From Nitrosospira multiformis (GTDB lineage: Bacteria; Pseudomonadota; Gammaproteobacteria; Burkholderiales; Nitrosomonadaceae), in contig NZ_QAOK01000001.1 in NCBI RefSeq assembly GCF_003050865.1, positions 62,001-126,000 of the forward strand: 64,000 nt of DNA, in the 5' to 3' direction. A model generated the notes under the pieces. That model did not search any database. It was not told the DNA's origin and was given only the letters and a program-made list of their open reading frames with translations. Positions 31,514 to 38,406 of this stretch are shown here, in pieces. A program made the position numbers and the translations under genes. The stretch's first letter is position 1; the number at the start of each line of letters is the position of its first letter.

Positions 31514-32365
31514 ATGAATATGTCATTGTTACGTTTATCGCGACAAACCACGCTCTTTTCAGCCCTTTTGGTGTTTGGACTGTCAACGTATGCGGAGATC
31601 GCAACGGCGGCACTGCCTGCGCAAAGTCCCATCGATTTTCGCCCGAATAGCACTTATTTCGGCCATCTGCCGGCACTCAACTTCAACTTGAGTTCCGACA
31701 CACCACTCGATGTCATCAACAATGGTTCCACGGAGTTCAGCACCGCCGCCAAGGCTATCGTCAATCCAGGTGCGGGTTCCCTCACGCTTTCCGGTCATGA
31801 CTGGGAGCTTGCCCAATTTCACTTCCATACCCCTTCCGAGCACTTACGGGATGGCCAGGCGAGCCCTATGGAAATGCATCTCGTCTTCAGCGATAGCAAT
31901 AACGATCTTCTCGTGGTTGGCCGGTGGGTTCAGGCTGGCACATTTAACAGCGATCTCGCTCCGATTTTCTCCCATATTCCGCAGAACACTTCCGAGACAC
32001 TCCATATCGACCATTTCAACCTCAATACACTCATTCCCTCCAACCTGGAATCCTTCCGCTATTCCGGTTCGCTGACCACGCCTGATTTTGATGAAGGCGT
32101 CAGTTGGGTGATGTTATCGCAACCGCTATTCATGTCTTCGGAGCAAATCAATGCGTTCAGCTCGCTGTTTCCGGAGGGGGATGCACGCGGAGTCCAGGAT
32201 CTTAATGGACGCATCGTCCTGACGGATGTACCTGGATTCGTCACCGCCGTTCCCGAACCTGAAACTTACGCGATGATGCTGGCAGGGTTATGCCTTATGG
32301 CGTTTGTTGCCGGGCGTAAAAACAAGCCGTTAAGTGGTCATATACCGACCGGTTCTGTTGCATGA
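31514..32365 (+). CDS. Exported alpha-type carbonic anhydrase with PEP-CTERM tail
   Basis: This is an alpha-class zinc carbonic anhydrase that interconverts CO2 and bicarbonate outside the cytoplasm. It has 283 residues from ATG 31514, five bases after GGAG. It shows a signal peptide (about residues 1-33), QSPID near residue 37, zinc histidines His103, His105 and His122 in FHFHTPSEH and MEMH, and the substrate-pocket motif SLTTPDFDEGVSWV. The C-terminus is a PEP-CTERM signal: VPEPETYAM, a hydrophobic helix and an AGRKNK cluster, then about 12 extra residues. The family normally has TTPP where this copy has TTPD. A paralogue lies at 36036-36977 beyond two small exported proteins and a porin. 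Confidence 0.93.
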   Translation: MNMSLLRLSRQTTLFSALLVFGLSTYAEIATAALPAQSPIDFRPNSTYFGHLPALNFNLSSDTPLDVINNGSTEFSTAAKAIVNPGAGSLTLSGHDWELAQFHFHTPSEHLRDGQASPMEMHLVFSDSNNDLLVVGRWVQAGTFNSDLAPIFSHIPQNTSETLHIDHFNLNTLIPSNLESFRYSGSLTTPDFDEGVSWVMLSQPLFMSSEQINAFSSLFPEGDARGVQDLNGRIVLTDVPGFVTAVPEPETYAMMLAGLCLMAFVAGRKNKPLSGHIPTGSVA

Positions 32366-32420
32366 GTCAGGCTGCATCTGTTTGAATCCCCATTACTTTC
32401 ATTTTTGAAAGTTGCAAAGC

Positions 32421-32461
32421 GTGGACGAGTACTCTAAGAGAAGGCTTAGATACACGTCCAC
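32421..32461. repeat. Imperfect hairpin after the first carbonic anhydrase gene
   Basis: GTGGACG (32421-32427) pairs with CGTCCAC (32455-32461), and CTAAG (32434-32438) pairs with CTTAG (32445-32449) further in. It lies 55 bases after the carbonic anhydrase stop. A second small hairpin, ACTTTC/GAAAGT, lies at 32394-32411. Either could stop transcription, but neither has a T-run. Confidence 0.5.
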
Positions 32462-32592
32462 TTCCAAACAGTCTTGTTTGCATCGTTTTCCCCGAAGTTT
32501 TGAGGATTTCGACAAGTCCGCAAATCTGTCTTGACCGCGCGCCCTCAAGCGCGCACCATTCGCTCTATCCCTCATTTGAACGAAGGTGGATC

Positions 32593-33069
32593 ATGAAACA
32601 TCCACGGATACTGAAAATCCGGGCAATGCAAGCTGCATTATTTGCCGGCGTCGTCATGTCTGGTGCTGCAGGAATGTCGCACGCGCAATCGGGTCTGTCA
32701 GATCGCGCAAACAAATGGGTACAGGATATATTTGTCGATCCAGACCAGCGGAATCAATCGCTGGAAAAGGATACGCTGGGCTGGGAGCTTCCCCCGGGGA
32801 CCAAGGAAGAAAAGGGAAACAGGACTGAAAAGGGAGAGAGCGATAAGGCTTCCGTTGCCCCCCAGCAAACAGATCAGGTGAATGCCGCCGAGGGATGGGA
32901 GGCCCCTGCGCAGGGTTCCGAGTCCGGATCGGGTTCGTGCAAATATGCGTCGCCTGAGCAGGAAGATTTTCTCTGCAAAATGGTGCGTATCCTGTATGGA
33001 CCTGATACGCCCCGCGGACCGAATCGCAACATGGACGAGAATATTTCCGCGGGTGGCGCGGGAGGCTGA
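32593..33069 (+). CDS. Small exported protein ending in NISAGGAGG (first copy)
   Basis: I do not recognise a family. The 158-residue protein from ATG 32593, behind AAGGTGG, starts with a basic then hydrophobic signal peptide ending near SHAQ. A hydrophilic, charged middle rich in Glu, Lys, Gly and Ser follows, with two cysteines at about residues 116 and 128. The last 35 residues, beginning near DFLCKMVRILYGP, resemble the end of the next gene product and finish with DENISAGGAGG. No membrane anchor follows, so the mature protein should be soluble in the periplasm or outside. It lies between a carbonic anhydrase gene and a porin gene on the same strand, which suggests a shared role at the cell envelope; that role is unknown. 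Confidence 0.75.
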   Translation: MKHPRILKIRAMQAALFAGVVMSGAAGMSHAQSGLSDRANKWVQDIFVDPDQRNQSLEKDTLGWELPPGTKEEKGNRTEKGESDKASVAPQQTDQVNAAEGWEAPAQGSESGSGSCKYASPEQEDFLCKMVRILYGPDTPRGPNRNMDENISAGGAGG

Positions 33070-33130
33070 TTCCGCTTTAAGCAGCGGATGAGCGCCTGCT
33101 CCGTAGGGCCCAACCCAAGGGGGGTTGATC

Positions 33131-33532
33131 TTGAAAAGCACCTTCCGTTCCTTCCTGTTCGGTTGTCTGCTGTTTTTCTTGGCAGCGGTCCTACCCCTGC
33201 CGGTCGCTGCCGATACGCCAGGGGATGAACACCTATCTCCGTCCGCTTCCCCGACACTGAGTGCATCCCATCAGAACGATGGGCAGGTCGATTGCCAGGA
33301 AGCGGTATCTGGAAATACTGTCTCTCCGAACGGGGAAGCGACACTCAGGCACGAGAATGCGTCAGAGAAGGGACAGACTGCAGAAAAAAGTACCGCTCCC
33401 TGTCCGCAGGATACTGAGCATCGGAAAGACCTCCTGCATAGAATTCTCCGCTTCTTTGTGGCACCTGTCCCCAGCCACCCCAACCTAGACGTCGACACCA
33501 ACATTTCAGCAGGGGGGGCGGGCGGCGGTTGA
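33131..33532 (+). CDS. Small exported protein ending in NISAGGAGGG (second copy)
   Basis: This is an unrecognised 133-residue protein, best started at TTG 33131 behind a GGGGG stretch; a TTG two codons earlier is possible. A clear signal peptide (FLFGCLLFFLAAVLPLPVAA) is followed by a polar, low-complexity region with two cysteines. The C-terminal segment, from DLLHRILRFF onward, ends DTNISAGGAGGG. It aligns with the last 35 residues of the upstream protein, while the middles of the two proteins do not. It begins 61 bases after that gene, so they are likely one transcript. The pair looks like a diverged tandem duplication that keeps only its export signal and C-terminal end. Confidence 0.72.
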   Translation: MKSTFRSFLFGCLLFFLAAVLPLPVAADTPGDEHLSPSASPTLSASHQNDGQVDCQEAVSGNTVSPNGEATLRHENASEKGQTAEKSTAPCPQDTEHRKDLLHRILRFFVAPVPSHPNLDVDTNISAGGAGGG

Positions 33533-34039
33533 GAGCCGGAACCGGACTAGGAAGCCTGCTTTCTGCTATTATCATGGTGCCACCCGAGCGCCCTTTTCTC
33601 GCTTTCGAGACGTTCCACACCTCGTTCCCCTGCGTCTGGTTTTCGGGTCGTCGCCCCCCTACCGCCCCACGGAATCTGACAGCTCGCTCTTCTACTTTCC
33701 TGCCGGAGCCTTCAGCTGTTCGTTCATTTCCAGCGACGGGATCAGTTTCTTCCAGGACTCGTTGTAACTTTCCGATGCAATCCTCCACCCTCAAGGGGAT
33801 GTAATTTTTCCAGGGACGCCATTGTCATAGCGGTTTTGCATACCGGTTCCCCCGTGCATGCGCTGTATTTCATTTTTGTCTTTTCTCCTGCTTTTTCGTC
33901 GGAAATTCACTATTTCTTCACTTTTAGATGACATTTTCCTGACATATGCCATGTTATTTTCCCTTCCATAAACTCAACATTTCCCACTTTTAAAATATGG
34001 GCAATTAAGCATATTGCATAACTGAATGGAATCATCCAA
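33533..34039. other. 507-base spacer before the porin gene
   Basis: No intact gene is supported. On the minus strand, between about 33690 and 33900, three frames in succession give plausible protein-like stretches (NEIQRMHGGTGMQNRYDNGV, NYIPLRVEDC, then SESYNESWKKLIPSLEMNEQ), which suggests a decayed small gene. The last 150 bases before the porin are AT-rich and probably carry its promoter, but no clear -35/-10 pair was chosen. Confidence 0.4.
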
Positions 34040-35632
34040 ATGAAATATAAAACCTCGCTTGTGTTGTTGTCCGGTTGCCTGCTTGCGACTCCGCTGTATG
34101 CCGAAGAAAAACCAGCGTCTTCAGACTCCGATACTGCATCGTCTTATGTTATCGACCTCTATGTCGATACCAAAACAAAACAGATCTATGCCGAGCCTGG
34201 AGAAGGACGTGTTCGCATGGGTTCCTTTGAAAAAGTTTCGGAGAAACCGGCAAAACCTGTTGCCACCTCGAGCCCGGATGGGGCCGTTGCTGACGGCAAG
34301 GCAAAGGGCGAGGGAGGCGTGCTTCTGCGTGATGTTCCGAAATCCGTGGAAAAATCCCAGGAAAAACCCCAAGGAGGATTTGGATACGCGAACTGGAAAG
34401 AAAAGGACCCCTTCAAGTTCAACCTGAATCCGGATGGAAGCCAATACATCAAATTCGGCTTCCTGAATCAGGTATGGGCGCGATATGAACAAACCAACCC
34501 CAGTTCCACTGTGCTGGGTGAGTCAGTGGACGATGTCACTGACATCAGCCTGCGACGTACACGTTTTGTATTACAGGGGCAATTAACCGATCGGGTATAT
34601 TTTTATACCCAGTACGGGATGAACAACTTTAATTTTCTGAGCCAGAACGCCGATAACAGAAAGCTTCAATCCTTCTTCCATGACGCTTTCGGTGAATTAC
34701 GGCTGACACAGGGACACCAGATGATCGTAGGGGGCGGCCTTGTCATGGCCAATGGCCTCTCCCGCTTCAGCAGCCCCAGCGTGAGCACGATCATGACGAT
34801 GGATGTGCCACTGCTGGCTCAGGCGACTGCTGATCGTACCGACCAATTCAACCGTAAGTTGAGCGTCTACCTGAGAGGCCAGATCGGACCTCTCAATTAC
34901 CGCATTACGGCAAGTGATCCGTTCCCCATCAATACTGCCGGGCTTCCTCCCGAAACGATTTCCCCGGTAAACGCCCAATTTGCAAGAACAGGCCACAGGA
35001 AACAATACCAGGGTTTCTTCATGTGGAATTTCTGGGATAAGGAGCCGATGACAAATCCTTACATGCAGGGTACCTATCTAGGCAAGAAAAGCATCCTGAA
35101 CCTGGAAGCAGGTTTCATTACGCAGAAAAATGCGACCTGGACGGGCCTTACGGAAGCCACAGCCCAGTTCCACGATCTGAATTTATGGTCGGTCGCAGCC
35201 TATCTGGATGCTCCGGTAGACAAGGTGAAGGAAACAGCGATATCCGCTTATATCGGTTACTTCAATACCAATTATGGCCCCAACTATCTGCGCATGAATG
35301 GCAACGGAGTGAACCCGGCAAGCACCGGCGGCAATGCCTTCCCCATGTTTGGCACAGGCAATCAATGGTATGGGCAAATAGGATATCTGCTGCCCAAGGA
35401 TCTCCTTGGTGGAAACAATGGCCAGTTGATGCCTTACTTCTCTTTCATCAGCGCAGACTTTGACCGTTTGCATGATCAGATGAATGTATTCAATGGCGGG
35501 ATAAACTGGCTGATCAAGGGACATAACAGCAAACTGACTTTCGATATCCAGAACCGGCCCATATTCAACTCAGCTGGATACAAAATTTCAAACAGGAATC
35601 AATTCGTCCTGCAATATCAGATTGCCTTCTGA
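34040..35632 (+). CDS. Outer membrane porin, phosphate-selective-porin-like
   Basis: The 530-residue protein has a signal peptide ending near LYAEE and a polar N-terminal region of about 110 residues. A long beta-barrel pattern of alternating aromatic and polar residues follows and ends in a terminal phenylalanine (LQYQIAF), the BAM recognition end. The barrel part, with QYIKFGFLNQVWARYEQTNP and SLRRTRFVLQGQL, resembles the OprO/OprP-type porin superfamily. The substrate cannot be read from the sequence. Its position between two exported carbonic anhydrases makes an anion such as bicarbonate an attractive but untested guess. Confidence 0.8.
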   Translation: MKYKTSLVLLSGCLLATPLYAEEKPASSDSDTASSYVIDLYVDTKTKQIYAEPGEGRVRMGSFEKVSEKPAKPVATSSPDGAVADGKAKGEGGVLLRDVPKSVEKSQEKPQGGFGYANWKEKDPFKFNLNPDGSQYIKFGFLNQVWARYEQTNPSSTVLGESVDDVTDISLRRTRFVLQGQLTDRVYFYTQYGMNNFNFLSQNADNRKLQSFFHDAFGELRLTQGHQMIVGGGLVMANGLSRFSSPSVSTIMTMDVPLLAQATADRTDQFNRKLSVYLRGQIGPLNYRITASDPFPINTAGLPPETISPVNAQFARTGHRKQYQGFFMWNFWDKEPMTNPYMQGTYLGKKSILNLEAGFITQKNATWTGLTEATAQFHDLNLWSVAAYLDAPVDKVKETAISAYIGYFNTNYGPNYLRMNGNGVNPASTGGNAFPMFGTGNQWYGQIGYLLPKDLLGGNNGQLMPYFSFISADFDRLHDQMNVFNGGINWLIKGHNSKLTFDIQNRPIFNSAGYKISNRNQFVLQYQIAF

Positions 35633-36035
35633 CAGTCTCATTCGTTATGAGTCCCTTTCACTTGCGTGGAGGGGACCTGGACGAGTCGAGCGTCAGGAAT
35701 TGAATCAACTCCCATTTCAACAAGAGTCTGCAATAGAAGGCTGACGAAGCCCGACAAGCAGGCCATCCGCCCTGTGCAGCTCGCGTAACATCACCGGCTG
35801 CATAAAAAGGGCCATTCCGTCACCACCCGGTGTCGTTCTTCGCAAGGTTTCATGCGCGGAGCGGTCGCCGACTTCAGTGACTCATAACAACAGCGACTGG
35901 CCAAGCACCAGCTCATTTCCCCCGTCTGTTCCAACCGGCTGCTTTCCGAGCAGGAGCGTTGGAACCGGTCATTCGGGGTTTCTCAAGCTTTTAGAACTTT
36001 CATCCTGTAAACATATTTTTTCGTGAGGTCATCTT
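35633..36035. other. 403-base spacer between the porin and the second carbonic anhydrase
   Basis: No gene, clear hairpin with T-run or known repeat is seen. Short open frames here have no coding character. The final 60 bases are AT-rich and include the ribosome site GTGAGG ahead of ATG 36036, so a promoter for the second carbonic anhydrase gene may lie here. Confidence 0.4.
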
Positions 36036-36977
36036 ATGAATGAAATATCTCGATCCCTGAGAGTAGTTGCACTTTCTGCGGTCTTTTTCCTGCCGGGCTT
36101 CAATACTGCATACGCGGGTACGCTGGCGAGCAAGCTGGAGCTGATGGAAGCACAAAGTCCGATCGATATACGTTCGGACAGCACTTATTACGGAAACCTG
36201 CCCAAGCTGAACTTCAACCTCAGTTCCGATACCGCCCTTACCGTAATCAATAATGGCTCTCCTGATCACGAAAGTACTATCAGGGCCAATGTCAGTCCTG
36301 GCGAAGGAACGCTGATGCTTTCAGGACACCAATGGAACCTGGCGCAATTCCATTTCCACACCCCCTCCGAGCACTTGATAAATGGTCGAGCCAGTCCCAT
36401 GGAGATGCACCTCGTCTTCAGCGATGCTGCGGACAATCTCCTCGTAGTCGGCCGGGATATCGAGCGAGGTCTCTTCAAGAACCAGGCACTCGCTCCCATT
36501 TTCTCCGATCTGCCGCAAACCGCCGAGGAAACACTGCATATCGGGCACTTCAACCTGAACAGCCTGGTACCGGATTATCTCGGTTCTTTCCGTTACTCCG
36601 GCTCATTGACGACACCGCCTTTTACAGAAGGGGTAAGTTGGGTTGACCTGGCTTCTCCGCTATATCTATCCGGGAGTCAGATCGATGCCTTCAAGTCACT
36701 GTTCCCCGAAGGCAATTCGCGCGAGGTTCAGGATTTGAACGGTCGGATCGTGCTTACCGACGTGCCTGGTTTCGTCAGCATCCATGGCGACTCCGATCCC
36801 GATCTCCTGGGCACGCTGCTCCCTAGCCTGGAAGCAAGCGTTTCTGTCACCGCCGACGTATCCAAACTTGCGACAAGCGTTCCCGAACCGTCAACCCATG
36901 GCATGCTCCTCGCCGGGCTCGCGGTAATCAGTTTTATTGGCCTCAGACGTCGGTCAAGCGCAACTGTGGCAGCTTGA
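36036..36977 (+). CDS. Exported alpha-type carbonic anhydrase with PEP-CTERM tail (second copy)
   Basis: A paralogue of the gene at 31514-32365, with 313 residues. It has a signal peptide ending near AYAGT, AQSPIDIRSDSTYYGNLPKL, zinc histidines His106, His108 and His125, and the pocket motif SLTTPPFTEGVSWV, here with the canonical TTPP. Between the enzyme domain and the tail it has about 35 extra residues (SIHGDSDPDLLGTLLPSLEA region) that the first copy lacks. The tail is VPEPSTHGM, a hydrophobic helix and LRRRSS, a PEP-CTERM sorting signal. A strong terminator follows. It should hydrate CO2 or dehydrate bicarbonate in the periplasm or at the cell surface. Confidence 0.93.
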   Translation: MNEISRSLRVVALSAVFFLPGFNTAYAGTLASKLELMEAQSPIDIRSDSTYYGNLPKLNFNLSSDTALTVINNGSPDHESTIRANVSPGEGTLMLSGHQWNLAQFHFHTPSEHLINGRASPMEMHLVFSDAADNLLVVGRDIERGLFKNQALAPIFSDLPQTAEETLHIGHFNLNSLVPDYLGSFRYSGSLTTPPFTEGVSWVDLASPLYLSGSQIDAFKSLFPEGNSREVQDLNGRIVLTDVPGFVSIHGDSDPDLLGTLLPSLEASVSVTADVSKLATSVPEPSTHGMLLAGLAVISFIGLRRRSSATVAA

Positions 36978-37064
36978 GTTCCATTTCAGACTCGTGTCTT
37001 TCGGTTCCGCAAGCCGTCTTTTTCGGGCCTGCTCTCAAGCTGAATGAGCCGTTGAGAACAACTC

Positions 37065-37100
37065 CCCTGAACAGGAGTGTTGACCTGTTCAGGGTTTTTT
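37065..37100 (+). terminator. Intrinsic terminator after the second carbonic anhydrase gene
   Basis: CCCTGAACAGG (37065-37075) pairs perfectly with CCTGTTCAGGG (37084-37094) around 8 bases, and TTTTTT follows (37095-37100). It closes the carbonic anhydrase/porin region and separates it from the oxidase genes. The rest of the 364-base spacer (to 37341) shows no gene; the promoter of the oxidase operon should lie there. Confidence 0.92.
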
Positions 37101-37341
37101 CGAAACTCTACGTACGCTAGCGCACAGAAGCACGGAATGAGCAGCGTAGAATTTTTGAAAACACTGCGACATCGTCGGCTCCCTGCATTCTGGAAAGTGC
37201 ATTCTTATCGCACGCCAGCCAGGGCCAGCTAGCCAGGGATCTCGATATCCCCCTGCAGTCCGCTCCGCCTTTGGTCACTCCGTCGCAGTCGGGATCGCGC
37301 TTATCGCTGCATCTCTGCGTACACTGGAGTTGGTCAAGCCC

Positions 37342-38403
37342 ATGAAAGCTTCCGAGTCAGGTTTCGATTCCAGGTCAGCAATAAGAAACCTGCGTTTCAG
37401 GATAACGTTTCTGGCGCTATCCATGATCGCCGCAAGACCATCGGAAGCAGCAGACACGCTGGACACCCCTTTAAACTATTTCCTGTACAGCTACGGACCT
37501 GCCGCCACACCCATAATGCATCTGGGCTGGCTGATGACGGCTTTGCTCTCCGCCATTACCCTTATCGTCATACTGCTACTGGTAATCGCCCTGGTTCGCA
37601 AGCGCAGCTCTGCCGCCCCCGGCGTGATCGGCGCCGAGAGCGGAGGACTCAGATGGGTTTATATCGGCACAGGGATTTCCACCTTCATATTGGCGGGGCT
37701 CACCGTTTATTTCCTGGCCGTGCTCAATGCGGTTGCCAAGCCCACCGAGACTCCAGCCCTCACCCTGACTGTAACCGGATACGACTGGTGGTGGAGTATT
37801 GAATACGAGCATGCCGATCCGGCGAAACGTTTTGTGACCGCCAATGAAATTCATATACCTGTAGGCAGGCCTGTACTGCTCAAGTTGAAAAGCGCGGACG
37901 TCATTCACGCATTCTGGGTACCTGTACTCGCCGGAAAAACCCAAATGATTCCGGGCCTGGTCAATCAGAAGTGGATTCAGGCAGACGTCCCCGGCATTTA
38001 TGTCGGTCAATGCGCACAATTTTGCGGGGCGGCGCATGCTCATATGAATCTGGAAGTGGTTGCGGAAAGCGACCGGGATTTCGAGAAATGGCAAGAGGCG
38101 CAACGCCGCACGGCTTTCCCGGTGTCAGGACACAATGAACATGGATACAAGCTTTTCATGGATCGCTGCGGGGGATGTCACGCGGTGCGTGGAACAGAAG
38201 CGGAAGGCCTGCACGGTCCTGATCTCACGCATCTGAACTCGCGCCGTCGCATTGCCGCCGGACTGTTGACCAATACACCAGATCACCTGATGAAGTGGAT
38301 TACCCGTGCACAATACTTCAAGCCCGGAGCACGCATGCCAAGCATCGCATTATCGGATAGCGAAGCTTCAGCACTGGCCTCCTATCTTTCGACACTGAAC
38401 TAG
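37342..38403 (+). CDS. coxB: Cytochrome c oxidase subunit II fused to a cytochrome c domain
   Basis: Subunit II takes electrons from cytochrome c through its CuA centre. The protein has 353 residues from ATG 37342. An N-terminal signal-like segment and two membrane helices (about residues 55-80 and 105-125) come first. The CuA domain follows, with His near residue 187 (VIHAFWVP) and the cluster GQCAQFCGAAHAHM near residue 223, holding both cysteines, the histidine and the methionine. A C-terminal cytochrome c domain carries CGGCH near residue 275 and a methionine in ARMPS, as in caa3-type oxidases. subunit I follows after 3 bases. The start is uncertain, with GGAG lying 12 bases away. Confidence 0.93.
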   Translation: MKASESGFDSRSAIRNLRFRITFLALSMIAARPSEAADTLDTPLNYFLYSYGPAATPIMHLGWLMTALLSAITLIVILLLVIALVRKRSSAAPGVIGAESGGLRWVYIGTGISTFILAGLTVYFLAVLNAVAKPTETPALTLTVTGYDWWWSIEYEHADPAKRFVTANEIHIPVGRPVLLKLKSADVIHAFWVPVLAGKTQMIPGLVNQKWIQADVPGIYVGQCAQFCGAAHAHMNLEVVAESDRDFEKWQEAQRRTAFPVSGHNEHGYKLFMDRCGGCHAVRGTEAEGLHGPDLTHLNSRRRIAAGLLTNTPDHLMKWITRAQYFKPGARMPSIALSDSEASALASYLSTLN

Positions 38404-38406
38404 AGT

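Noticed and set aside
33345-33794. Minus-strand frame of 149 codons across the second NISAGGAGG gene
   Set aside because: Most of it is antisense to a gene with a clear signal peptide; only its beginning is mentioned as part of a possible decayed gene.
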